From: Tidjanibacter sp.
GTDB lineage: Bacteria; Bacteroidota; Bacteroidia; Bacteroidales; Rikenellaceae
Assembly (NCBI GenBank): GCA_017466345.1
Contig: JAFTUI010000007.1
Location: 114,112 to 178,111, forward strand
Direction of reading: 5' to 3'
DNA: 64,000 nucleotides
Below, piece after piece: positions 47,414 through 54,991 of this stretch (positions are counted from its first letter, which is position 1; each line of letters begins with the position of its first letter). A program made the translations under genes and the position numbers. The notes under the pieces are model-generated. The model searched no databases. It saw nothing but the letters and a program-made list of their open reading frames with translations, and was not told the DNA's origin.

Positions 47414-47476
47414 GAGAATTGAGAATTGAGACTTGAGAATTGAGAAATGAGAATTGAGAATGGATAATTGAGACTT
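47414..47476. repeat. heptamer tandem array, 9 units of GAGAATT
   Basis: Nine 7-base units run head to tail (GAGAATT, GAGAATT, GAGACTT, GAGAATT, GAGAAAT, GAGAATT, GAGAATG, GATAATT, GAGACTT). It lies in a gene-free region. Shorter runs of the same motif occur near 16130, 37405, 60480 and 60550. Confidence 0.85.
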
Positions 47477-47482
47477 GTGGTG

Positions 47483-47600
47483 CAGGCTACGCCTGCGAGT
47501 AATTTATCCCTCCCCTAAGTTAGGGGAGGGTCCGCGAAGCGGGGGAGAGGTATGTCCGTCTTGCCACGACTGCCGCAGGCAGGCGGTTGGCATCTACCTA
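47483..47600 (+). repeat. family C block
   Basis: A GC-rich hairpin block with CCCTCCCC/GGGGAGGG around TAAGTTA (47508-47530), CCGCGAAGCGG, and the arm pair in TTGCCACGACTGCC/GGCAGGCGGTTGGCA. The same block, in reverse, lies at 63900-63995 next to family A copy 8. Confidence 0.75.
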
Positions 47601-47935
47601 TCTTGTTTTTCTTGCAGGGATAACAAGGGTGGCAGGTGTAACAAGGATTATAGGGGAGTTTGAGAGCAGTTTTTTCGGTGGTGTGGATACTCCGAAGGAG
47701 CAGAAATGAGGAAAGCACCATCTCTCAAACTTGTTTGAAAGAGATAGGTGGTTTGCTCATTTCAGACCTGCCGCAAGGCAGTCACGCCACCGCAAGGGCG
47801 TCAGAGTGACGCTTTTGTGCAGGTGGCTCCGAAGCCACTCCTAAGCAAAACGGTGGGTAGTACCACGATTGGTTGGTGCACGAAAAGTTTTTGGTTCCGC
47901 TTTTTACAAAAAGCGGAGAAGAAAGTCGCGAAATA
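47601..47935 (+). repeat. family A element copy 9 with no gene behind it
   Basis: It has 9-bp units, junction core 47676-47792 (P1 CGGTGGTGTG with CACGCCACCG, one G-U pair; P2 with GAA loop; P3 with CAAAC/GTTTG; P4 CTGCC/GGCAG), a second core (CCACTCCTAAGCAAAACGG, TAGTACCACGATTGG) and the CCGCTTTTT/AAAAAGCGG hairpin. Unlike the other copies it points at the 3' end of queD, so it precedes no start codon. It may mark a lost gene or show that the element also inserts elsewhere. Confidence 0.75.
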
Positions 47936-47940
47936 AACCC

Positions 47941-48384
47941 TTACAAGACCAATTCGGCGCAGTTGTGGGCGGTTTCGTGGAGGCGCAGGGAGTGGAGGCG
48001 TATGCCTTGTGGGATGTGGGGTGCGATGAGCGAGGCGAAGTGAGTGAGAATGTTCTCGCTTGTTGGCTGCCAATCAAAAGCATAAACACCTTCGAAGTGG
48101 CGAGAGAGCACCTCTACAACCTCTTGTGTTTGGGGGGTGTGGTGCAGGAGAAGCGAGTGGTCGTAGGGCTCCACTATTACTCGCTCGACAATCTCTTTTA
48201 TGACACCGAAGTCGATGCCCATCCCCTCCTCGGAGCCTGCATTTTGGAGGGCTGATGCCTCACACTCTACGGTCACTTCGAGGCGATAGGAGTGCCCGTG
48301 CAAACGGCGGCACTTACCCTCATAGCCCACAAGTGCGTGAGCCATCTCCAAGCGGAACTTTTTTGTGAGTAGGAATTTGCTCAT
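47941..48384 (-). CDS. queD: 6-carboxy-5,6,7,8-tetrahydropterin synthase
   Basis: Makes the queuosine/7-deazaguanine precursor from dihydroneopterin triphosphate, the FolE product. The 147-residue protein has zinc ligands His16, His29 and His31 and the catalytic Cys25 (GKCRRLHGHSY), plus the C-terminal ENILTHFASLIAPH and LHETAHNCAEL blocks. The start MSKFLLTKKFRLEMAH is well placed. It stands alone between kbl and repeat-filled spacer. Confidence 0.93.
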   Translation of the reverse strand: MSKFLLTKKFRLEMAHALVGYEGKCRRLHGHSYRLEVTVECEASALQNAGSEEGMGIDFGVIKEIVERVIVEPYDHSLLLHHTPQTQEVVEVLSRHFEGVYAFDWQPTSENILTHFASLIAPHIPQGIRLHSLRLHETAHNCAELVL

Positions 48385-48402
48385 AGCGGTAGATGTTAAA
48401 CA

Positions 48403-48437
48403 CTAACTCCCCACAAGTTTGCACCGAGGGGAGTTAG
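48403..48437. terminator. hairpin between queD and kbl
   Basis: CTAACTCCCC (48403-48412) pairs with GGGGAGTTAG (48428-48437) around a 15-base loop. It lies 23 bases downstream of kbl and probably ends that transcript. Confidence 0.6.
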
Positions 48438-48460
48438 CATTTTATAATCAACAGTTTAGA

Positions 48461-49648
48461 CTATTTGATAACGCCGAGTTCTTTGCCAATCTTTGTGAAG
48501 GCGGCGATACATTTGTCGAGGTGCTCGCGGGTGTGACCTGCCGACACCTGAACGCGGATGCGAGCCTGACCTTTGGGAACTACGGGGTAGTAGAAACCGG
48601 TAACATAGATACCCTCTTCGAGAAGTTTGGCAGCCATAACCTGCGACAGAGGTGCATCATAGAGCATCACTGCACAGATTGCACTCTGGGTGGGTTTGAT
48701 GTCGAAGCCAGCCTCCAACATCTTGGTGCGGAAGTACTCCACATTCTCCACCAAGCGGTCGTGAATCTCGTTGCTCTCTTCGAGCATTTTGAAGACCTCG
48801 ATGCTTGCGCCCACCACTGCGGGGGGTACGGAGTTGGAGAAGAGGTAGGGACGTGAACGCTGACGGAGCATCTCGATAATCTCTTTGCGACCCGTTGTGA
48901 AACCACCCACAGCACCACCAAATGCCTTGCCGAGAGTACCGGTGAGGATGTCTACCTGACCGCGGCAGTTGTAGAGTTCGGTCACACCACGACCTGTTGC
49001 ACCCACAACGCCTGCCGAGTGGCACTCATCAACCATCACAAGGGCATCGTACTTCTCTGCCAGAGCCAAAATCTCGTCCATCTTTGCCACGTTGCCGTCC
49101 ATCGAGAAGACACCATCGGTTACGATGATGCGGAAACGCTGAGCCTGAGCGAGTTTGAGGCAGTTTTCGAGTTCCTCCATATCGGCATTTGCGTAGCGAT
49201 AGCGCACAGCCTTGCAGAGCCTTACACCATCAATAATCGAGGCGTGGTTGAGCGAGTCGCTGATGATGGCGTCCTGCTCGGTAAAGAGTGGCTCGAACAC
49301 ACCGCCGTTTGCATCAAAGCAAGCAGCATAGAGGATGGTATCCTCGGTGCCGAAGTAGTCAGCGATAGCCTTTTCGAGCTGTTTGTGAATATCCTGACAG
49401 CCGCAGATGAACCTTACGGACGACATACCGAAGCCACGATTGTCGAGAGCCTTTTTGGCAGCCTCGATAAGGCGTGGATTGTCCGACAAACCGAGGTAGT
49501 TGTTGGCGCAGAAGTTGAGCACCTCTTTACCACCCACCTCGATGGCTGCCCTCTGGGGCGACTCAATGATGCGTTCTACCTTGTAAAGACCAGCCTCGCG
49601 GATATCGGAGAGTTCTTTCTGCAAATGTTCTTTGATTTTACCGTACAT
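48461..49648 (-). CDS. kbl: glycine C-acetyltransferase (2-amino-3-ketobutyrate CoA ligase)
   Basis: PLP enzyme of threonine breakdown that joins or splits acetyl-CoA and glycine. The 395-residue protein has the PLP lysine Lys241 in TLGKAFGG, the HASIIDG (135-141) and DECHSAG (207-213) blocks, and family length. It could also be scored as a serine palmitoyltransferase/AONS relative, but start, length and motif spacing fit Kbl best. A -7 box (TATCTTTG, 49697-49690) precedes it. No tdh gene is adjacent. Confidence 0.93.
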   Translation of the reverse strand: MYGKIKEHLQKELSDIREAGLYKVERIIESPQRAAIEVGGKEVLNFCANNYLGLSDNPRLIEAAKKALDNRGFGMSSVRFICGCQDIHKQLEKAIADYFGTEDTILYAACFDANGGVFEPLFTEQDAIISDSLNHASIIDGVRLCKAVRYRYANADMEELENCLKLAQAQRFRIIVTDGVFSMDGNVAKMDEILALAEKYDALVMVDECHSAGVVGATGRGVTELYNCRGQVDILTGTLGKAFGGAVGGFTTGRKEIIEMLRQRSRPYLFSNSVPPAVVGASIEVFKMLEESNEIHDRLVENVEYFRTKMLEAGFDIKPTQSAICAVMLYDAPLSQVMAAKLLEEGIYVTGFYYPVVPKGQARIRVQVSAGHTREHLDKCIAAFTKIGKELGVIK

Positions 49649-49689
49649 AGTTTATAGTTATTTTAGGTTTGAATAAATACACTTTGTTA

Positions 49690-49697
49690 CAAAGATA
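49690..49697 (-). promoter_or_regulatory. -7 box for kbl
   Basis: TATCTTTG on the minus strand, 42 bases before the ATG. No ideal -33 element. Confidence 0.55.
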
Positions 49698-49802
49698 CTA
49701 CTTTATTTCTTTGGTTGTTACATCCGTAGGGCAAAACTGACCTTTGTTGGAATGTTTTTTGTCCAAAAACTCACAAGTGACAACACAATAGACAAATTTT
49801 AC

Positions 49803-49810
49803 TATCTTTG
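49803..49810 (+). promoter_or_regulatory. -7 box for pgk
   Basis: TATCTTTG, a perfect -7 match, 52 bases before the pgk ATG. No ideal -33 element. Confidence 0.55.
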
Positions 49811-49861
49811 TGGTTCCAAATGTGGAAGAATTTTTAGTACATCAAAAATAGGTTAGTAATT

Positions 49862-51127
49862 ATGCAGACAATTGACACTTACAATTTTGAGGGCAAACGC
49901 GCCATCATTCGCGTGGATTTCAATGTGCCCCTCGACAAAGAGTTCAACGTAACGGACGACACCCGCATCCGTGCAGCAATCCCCACCATCAAGAAGGTTT
50001 TGGCAGGTGGCGGTAGTGTTATCCTGATGTCACACCTCGGACGTCCTAAGAAAAACAATGACGAGAAATACTCCCTTTCGCACATCATCTCTGCCGTTGA
50101 GGCTCGCCTCGGCACCAAGGTGCTCTTCGCAGGCGACTGTATGGGCGAAAAGGCTGCCGAGATGGCTGCCAACCTCAAAGCAGGCGAGGTTATGATGCTC
50201 GAAAACCTCCGCTTCTATGCAGAGGAGGAGGGCAAACCCCGCGGTTTGGCAGAGGATGCCACCGAGGAGGAGAAAAAAGAGGCTAAGAAAGCCGTTAAGG
50301 AGAGCCAAAAAGAGTTCGTCAAGAGGCTTGCATCCTATGCAGACTGCTATATCAATGACGCATTCGGTACTGCACACCGCGCACACGCCTCCACAGCACT
50401 CATCGCCGAGTACTTCCCTCAGGACAAGATGTTCGGCTACGTTATGGAGGGCGAGTTAAAAGCCATCGAGAGCGTTATGGAGAACCCCCAGCGCCCCTTT
50501 GTGGCTATCGTTGGTGGCTCGAAGGTTTCGACCAAGATCTCCATCATTGAGACACTTATGGAGAAGTGTGACAAAATTATCATCGGTGGCGGTATGACCT
50601 ACACCTTCTCGGCTGCTCTGGGTGGCAAGGTTGGTAAGTCCATCTGCGAGCCCGATATGTTCGACACCGCTCTCGGCATCCTCAAAAAAGCCGAGGAGCG
50701 TGGTATCAAATTCGTGATGTCGCCCGATGCTCTCGTTTGTGACGACTTCTCGAACGATGCCAACACCCAAGAGGCTCCCGCAAGTGCTATTGACGATGCT
50801 TGGGAGGGCGTGGATATTGGCTCCGAGGGCAAAAAGCTCTTCCGCGAGGAGATTTTGGACTGCAAAACCATCCTTTGGAACGGTCCCGTAGGTGTATTCG
50901 AGATTGAGAAGTTCTCCACCGGCTCGAAGGCTGTTGCTGAGGCTATTGCCGAGGCTACCCAGACCAAGGGCGCATATTCGCTCATCGGTGGTGGCGACAG
51001 CGTGGCTTGCATCAACAAGTTCGGCTTGGCAGACAAGGTAAGTTATGTTTCGACCGGTGGTGGTGCACTTCTCGAATTTATCGAGGGTAAAGTGTTGCCC
51101 GGCGTAGCCGCCATCAAAAACGCATAG
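49862..51127 (+). CDS. pgk: phosphoglycerate kinase
   Basis: Transfers phosphate between 1,3-bisphosphoglycerate and ADP in glycolysis. The 421-residue protein has the opening [16 protein letters not shown], the substrate loop SHLGRP, the C-terminal nucleotide domain with GGGMTYTF, and GGGDSVA. An inserted charged stretch near residues 125-150 ([17 protein letters not shown]) is usual in Bacteroidota. Single gene; a family B hairpin right after it probably acts as terminator. Confidence 0.97.
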   Translation: MQTIDTYNFEGKRAIIRVDFNVPLDKEFNVTDDTRIRAAIPTIKKVLAGGGSVILMSHLGRPKKNNDEKYSLSHIISAVEARLGTKVLFAGDCMGEKAAEMAANLKAGEVMMLENLRFYAEEEGKPRGLAEDATEEEKKEAKKAVKESQKEFVKRLASYADCYINDAFGTAHRAHASTALIAEYFPQDKMFGYVMEGELKAIESVMENPQRPFVAIVGGSKVSTKISIIETLMEKCDKIIIGGGMTYTFSAALGGKVGKSICEPDMFDTALGILKKAEERGIKFVMSPDALVCDDFSNDANTQEAPASAIDDAWEGVDIGSEGKKLFREEILDCKTILWNGPVGVFEIEKFSTGSKAVAEAIAEATQTKGAYSLIGGGDSVACINKFGLADKVSYVSTGGGALLEFIEGKVLPGVAAIKNA

Positions 51128-51156
51128 CAAGAGCATCTGCGGCGTTATACTTCGAT

Positions 51157-51201
51157 AAGCGGAGTTCCTCATTTACGAAGAGTAAACAGCGGACTCCGCT
51201 T
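51157..51201 (+). repeat. family B 3' element copy 3, after pgk (minimal form)
   Basis: The cleanest copy: AAGCGGAGT, bulged T, CC, TC, ATTTAC, loop GAAGA, GTAAAC, AGC, GG, ACTCCGCTT, then a T run. It starts 29 bases after the stop, on the pgk sense strand, and looks like a terminator hairpin with built-in bulge and internal loop. Confidence 0.85.
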
Positions 51202-51264
51202 TTTCGTATGCCTTGCACCCATCTCTTGTTCTGCGTTTTTAGCAGTCGGCACTCAGCGGTCATC

Positions 51265-51316
51265 TGACAGACCTCTCCCCCGCTTCGTGGACCCTCCCCT
51301 AACTTAGGGGAGGGTG
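51265..51316. repeat. family C block downstream of pgk
   Basis: ACCTCTCCCCCGCTTCGTGG and CCCTCCCC/GGGGAGGG around TAACTTA, as in the other C copies. Confidence 0.7.
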
Positions 51317-51406
51317 CAAGGGTTGCAGGGGTTGCAAGGGTTACAGGAATAACAAGGTGTTAAGGACATTAAGGACGTTAAGGTCATTAAAGTCCTTAAA
51401 TTCCTA
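51317..51406. repeat. 10-unit degenerate 9-bp tandem array
   Basis: Units: CAAGGGTTG, CAGGGGTTG, CAAGGGTTA, CAGGAATAA, CAAGGTGTT, AAGGACATT, AAGGACGTT, AAGGTCATT, AAAGTCCTT, AAATTCCTA. This is the longest of the 9-bp arrays; those in family A copies have 3 or 4 units. It drifts into the TATAAGCC-type 9-bp units and family D (51407-51470). Confidence 0.8.
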
Positions 51407-51470
51407 TATGCCCTATAAGCCATATAAGCCCTATAAGCCTTAGGACTATGGACGTTAGACGTTAGACCAA
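51407..51470 (-). repeat. family D module between pgk and exbD
   Basis: On the minus strand GGTCTAACGTCTAACGTC, CATAGTCCTAAGGC and 9-bp units follow directly after family B copy 4. Confidence 0.75.
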
Positions 51471-51654
51471 AATCCCCAGCGAGTGGGTTTTGTGAGGCGA
51501 GTAGTAGGCGCACAAGGCACACTCGCCGCGAGTGCATATCGTGCCGCAGATGCAAGGCTTGTGACGGGCGAGGAAGCGGAGTTTGCTCTGCGCAAATGAG
51601 CATTCCGAGACCGAGCGTAACGCAGCAGATGCGGTGCGATATGCACTCGCAACA
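51471..51654 (-). repeat. family B 3' element copy 4, after the exbD pair
   Basis: Core hairpin 51606-51572 on the minus strand: GGAA, bulged T, GC, TC, ATTTGC, loop GCAGA, GCAAAC, TCC, GC, TTCC. It lies downstream of the exbD terminator (51655-51696). Longer flanking arms (CGCATATCG-type) are more divergent. Confidence 0.75.
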
Positions 51655-51696
51655 AAAATAGAGGTGGGAGGTCTGTTGACCTCCCACCTCTATTTT
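51655..51696 (-). terminator. terminator of the exbB-exbD operon
   Basis: A 19-base perfect stem (51655-51673 with 51678-51696, GACCTCCCACCTC core) around a 4-base loop, followed on the minus strand by a T-rich run. It lies 15 bases after the last exbD stop. Confidence 0.9.
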
Positions 51697-51711
51697 CACA
51701 TATTGCAAACC

Positions 51712-52191
51712 CTATTTCAGATTGCCCACAGACTTCGATGCTGCGTAGCTAATCTTGTAGGACTCTGCTTTACGCAACTCCTGTTTGATGTCGGTAATAA
51801 CACCCATACGGGTATCCTTATCCGCCTTCAAGCAAACGGTCATCTTGTTGCGATCCGACTCATTGAGAGCGTCACGCTCCGAAGCGATGAACTGACCAAT
51901 CTGCTCGGGGTTGCTGAAAGAGTTGTTAAGCTGAATCTTTGCAGCCTCGCCAAACTTAGCACGCAACTCTGCGGTTGCGGGGGGACCTACATAGATGTAA
52001 CTTACCAACGATTTGTTCTCCAATTTCTGAATCTCCGTAGCCTGAGGTGCTTTGAACTTAACAACCAACTCAGTCTCCTTCATAGAAGTAGATACCATAA
52101 AGAAGAAGAGAATCATAAACACGATGTCGGGGAGCGATGAGGTCGAAATCTGACCAATCTCCTTTTTCTCTTTTTTCCTAATTACTGGCAT
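51712..52191 (-). CDS. ExbD/TolR-type energy-transducing protein (second copy)
   Basis: A 159-residue protein with one N-terminal membrane helix (SSLPDIVFMILFFFMVSTSM, about 18-37) holding the conserved Asp22 of the proton path, then a periplasmic domain. Partner of ExbB in using the proton gradient to drive TonB-dependent uptake or a Tol-like system. It follows the first exbD by 1 base. No TonB gene is in the window. Confidence 0.9.
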   Translation of the reverse strand: MPVIRKKEKKEIGQISTSSLPDIVFMILFFFMVSTSMKETELVVKFKAPQATEIQKLENKSLVSYIYVGPPATAELRAKFGEAAKIQLNNSFSNPEQIGQFIASERDALNESDRNKMTVCLKADKDTRMGVITDIKQELRKAESYKISYAASKSVGNLK

Positions 52192-52192
52192 A

Positions 52193-52756
52193 CTACTTAA
52201 TGTTTTGAGGCTCTGCCTCCGAAATCTTCATAGGAACAGCCTTAGCGATAGCGTCTTGCTGCTCTTTTTCGAGGTCGTTGAACAGTTTGCCAAAGTGGGC
52301 TTTGCTCAACTCGTCACGGATTTCGTTGAAGGCACGAGTAAGTTCGTTCTGTACTTTGATATACATCTCATAGCTCGTACCACGGTCGTTTTGGAGCGAG
52401 ATGACGCCCTGACTAACCGCGTGCTTGCCGATGAGATCTATATTCTCTTCTTTTTTCTCAGGGAGATTCTTGTCGTTGTTGCGGTTAAGCACCCACTCCT
52501 TCGCCCTATCTTTGAGTTGGTTTACCTGTACCAACTCGCCTTGCACTGCAATCTGGTCATACTTATTAACGTGAACCAGCATAAGGTTACGCTCTTTGAT
52601 GTCGGGAGCCTCGCTCTGCTCCTCGCTCCAAGGAGGAAGCACACGGTTCAGACCCGAGTCGATGTCCATTGTAGTTGCAACAAGGAAGAAGATAAGCAGG
52701 AGGAACGCTACGTCCGCCATCGAACTCGCATTAATCTCCGGTGTCTTTTTTGCCAT
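52193..52756 (-). CDS. ExbD/TolR-type energy-transducing protein (first copy)
   Basis: A 187-residue paralogue with the same layout: ASSMADVAFLLLIFFLVATTMD (9-30) with the helix Asp15, then a larger periplasmic domain with a Lys/Glu-rich insertion. Two unlike ExbD proteins beside one ExbB suggest a mixed or dual-use complex. It begins 31 bases after the 4TM protein gene. Confidence 0.9.
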   Translation of the reverse strand: MAKKTPEINASSMADVAFLLLIFFLVATTMDIDSGLNRVLPPWSEEQSEAPDIKERNLMLVHVNKYDQIAVQGELVQVNQLKDRAKEWVLNRNNDKNLPEKKEENIDLIGKHAVSQGVISLQNDRGTSYEMYIKVQNELTRAFNEIRDELSKAHFGKLFNDLEKEQQDAIAKAVPMKISEAEPQNIK

Positions 52757-52787
52757 ATTACAAACTATATTTTAATATGGAAACTTC

Positions 52788-53216
52788 TTATTTAATAGCA
52801 TTGCGGATCTCACCAACAAGGATAGCAAGGATGCTAATGCCACCTACCAAGTAGGTAAGGTAGAGCATAGTGTCGGTGAACCTCAAATCAAATACGTTCT
52901 CGAAGAAGCCACCTGCCGAGTTGGGCACGGGAGTTGCGCTCGAAAGAGCGTAGCAACCGCCAATGACAGCAGCAGCAACCACAAGACCTACCAAAGCCTT
53001 AACAGCAGCCTTGGGGGTGGTAAACAAATTCTTAATAGGCGAAATCAGAGCGGCGATGATGCCGATGATTACGATGCCGTACATCCACCACATAATCATA
53101 TCGGGGTTTGCGTGCAAATCTCCCATATGCTGCACCTGGGGCAGGAAGAAGAGCGAAGCAAAGCACACGATAGTGATTGCGAAGAGTGCATATTCTACAT
53201 ATTTAATCCACTTCAT
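52788..53216 (-). CDS. conserved membrane protein between ExbB and ExbD
   Basis: A 142-residue protein with four hydrophobic helices (about 8-27, 40-60, 72-95, 115-138). No catalytic motif. It sits in the middle of the exb set, 27 bases after exbB and 31 before exbD. A small membrane gene in this place is known in Bacteroidota clusters, but its function is not assigned. Confidence 0.75.
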   Translation of the reverse strand: MKWIKYVEYALFAITIVCFASLFFLPQVQHMGDLHANPDMIMWWMYGIVIIGIIAALISPIKNLFTTPKAAVKALVGLVVAAAVIGGCYALSSATPVPNSAGGFFENVFDLRFTDTMLYLTYLVGGISILAILVGEIRNAIK

Positions 53217-53243
53217 ATCGTTTGTGTGTTAGAAGGTGATTAA

Positions 53244-54050
53244 TTATTTCTTGCTGTAAGCGGTCAAGATGTCAACCAAGGTGATCGAAGAATCCTCCAA
53301 CTCAACTACCGAAGAGTCGATCTTGTTGAGGATGTAGTTGTAGAACAATTGGAGAATAACTGCTGCGATAAGACCAGCGAGGGTAGTAAGCAGAGCCACT
53401 TTAATACCACCTGCAACCAAGGTTGCCGAAACCTCACCTGCTGCCTGAATCTGGTCGAACGCCTCGATCATACCAACAACGGTACCCATAAAGCCCAACG
53501 AAGGACTAAGTGCGATGAAGAGGCTAATCCAGCTCAAACCGCTCTCCATAAGACCGTTCTGTACCGAACCGTAGGAAGCAACAGCTTTCTCAACTACGTC
53601 CAAACCCTCGTTGTAACGAAGTGCGCCCTGATAGTAGATGCTTGCAACGGGACCCTTGGTGTTGCGTGCCAACTCTTTGGCAGCCTCAATACCACCCTCG
53701 TTAAGAGCAGCCTCAAACTCTGCGATGAATTTCTTGGTGTTGATTTTCGAGAACGAGAGGTAGAGAATACGCTCGATAGCCACTGCCAAACCGATGATCA
53801 AGCAGAGCAACACGGGAGTCATCCAAAATACACCACCCTCGATAAATTTCTGTTTGATAGCCTGGTGGAAAGGTACGCCAGCAACCTCGGTCTCCTCGTC
53901 AATAGCGGGAGCAGCCTCCTCGGTAGCAACCTCCTCCTCTGCTGCAACAACCTCCTCAGTAGCGGCAGCCTCGGGCTCCTGTGCGTAAACATTAGCAGTC
54001 GCAAGGCTCATAACGCCTACAACCGACAAAATCATAAAAAGTTTTTTCAT
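53244..54050 (-). CDS. exbB: MotA/TolQ/ExbB proton channel protein
   Basis: ExbB forms the pentameric proton channel around ExbD. The 268-residue protein has a signal-peptide-like start (to about VYAQ, residue 24), an acidic Ala/Glu-rich stretch (25-50) and the core: helix GVFWMTPVLLCLIIGLAVAIERILYL and GLSWISLFIALSPSLGFMGTVVGMIEAFDQI with the channel residues, then LVAGGIKVALLTTLAGLIAAVILQLFYN. The acidic N-terminal extension is longer than in E. coli ExbB. Confidence 0.93.
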   Translation of the reverse strand: MKKLFMILSVVGVMSLATANVYAQEPEAAATEEVVAAEEEVATEEAAPAIDEETEVAGVPFHQAIKQKFIEGGVFWMTPVLLCLIIGLAVAIERILYLSFSKINTKKFIAEFEAALNEGGIEAAKELARNTKGPVASIYYQGALRYNEGLDVVEKAVASYGSVQNGLMESGLSWISLFIALSPSLGFMGTVVGMIEAFDQIQAAGEVSATLVAGGIKVALLTTLAGLIAAVILQLFYNYILNKIDSSVVELEDSSITLVDILTAYSKK

Positions 54051-54375
54051 AACTTTGAATTTGTTTGGAATTAATTAAACGTGTTTTGTTTGTGTAATTT
54101 TCTTCTGCTTGTGGTTGCTCAAACTTCTCTGCGGAGAGCCCCTTACACTCCACCCCGAAATTAAGCAACGCTACAAAGATATGTATTTTTTTGAAAAAAA
54201 TACCCCCAGACGCAAAAGAAATACATTTATGGTGCAATAATTTTCGACATTTGGCACATCGCCTTGTGGGAACCTCTTTTGCGGTGGGCAGCAACACTGC
54301 CAAAATGTCAGTCGGCAGAGGGTGGTATGGTCTTTGATGTTGTGGGGGTGGAAACAGCAACAAAACAATAACCCA
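54051..54375. other. gene-free spacer upstream of exbB with a family A relic
   Basis: TATCTTTG on the minus strand (54181-54174) is a -7 box for exbB. Just downstream of it, 54163-54128 on the minus strand reads like a worn piece of family A (CCCCG, GGAGTGTAAG, CTCTCCGCAGAG). No gene is supported. Confidence 0.45.
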
Positions 54376-54918
54376 ATGAGTAGCAAAATCAAATTTAGCA
54401 TAGACCGCAAGAGTGCGGGCGAGGGCGAGTATGTTACGCTCTCGTGGGACTGCGGTATGCCCGACAATGTGACACTCACAATCGAAAATGGCTATCGCAC
54501 CACACGTCTGCAACTGCCCGACAGCGGCAGTCGCACAGTCCTCATAGAGAAATCGAAGGGTAAGACCACCTTTCGACTTGCCGCCACTTGGGGCACTCGA
54601 AAGGAGGTTAGCGAACTCTCCGTAAAGGTCAAAAACCTCAAAACCATACGCGCCAAGGCGTATCGCCCCAAGCGTGGCAAAACCTTCTCGTTTAGGGGGT
54701 TATGGGGGCGCATTGTGGCGTGGTGGCGTAGTTTTACGGGCAGGCTCTCTTACGCCTGGCGTGTGATGCCTCCTCGCCAAAAGCGCATCTACAAAATTGT
54801 GCTCATTGTGCTTGCCATAATGTGGGCGGGCAGTGCGTGGCGCACTGCGGGCTATCGTGCTGGCTACGAGCAAGCCCTGCGCGACCAACAGCAGATAGAG
54901 TCCACACACTCCTTGTAG
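54376..54918 (+). CDS. hypothetical protein with C-terminal membrane helix
   Basis: A 180-residue protein starting at 54376 (MSSKIKFSIDRKSAGEGEYV). Residues 1-90 look like a small beta-sandwich (LSWDCGMPDNVTLTIENGYRTTRLQLPDSGS). A basic linker (95-140) leads to one membrane helix (IYKIVLIVLAIMWAGSAW, about 142-160) and a short tail. No family recognised. It is followed by a strong terminator. Confidence 0.6.
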   Translation: MSSKIKFSIDRKSAGEGEYVTLSWDCGMPDNVTLTIENGYRTTRLQLPDSGSRTVLIEKSKGKTTFRLAATWGTRKEVSELSVKVKNLKTIRAKAYRPKRGKTFSFRGLWGRIVAWWRSFTGRLSYAWRVMPPRQKRIYKIVLIVLAIMWAGSAWRTAGYRAGYEQALRDQQQIESTHSL

Positions 54919-54934
54919 CGATTTATAACAATAC

Positions 54935-54973
54935 GACAACGCCGCCGATTGACCATCAATCGGCGGCGTTGTC
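54935..54973. terminator. bidirectional terminator between 54918 and 54992
   Basis: GACAACGCCGCCGATTGA (54935-54952) pairs perfectly over 18 bases with the arm 54956-54973 around CCA. It lies between two converging genes. Confidence 0.9.
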
Positions 54974-54991
54974 ATATATGCTACCAAAGCA

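Noticed and set aside
47483-47935. Spacer repeats as a CRISPR array or insertion sequence
   Set aside because: There are no regularly spaced identical repeats with unique spacers, no cas genes, no transposase and no clear target-site duplications.
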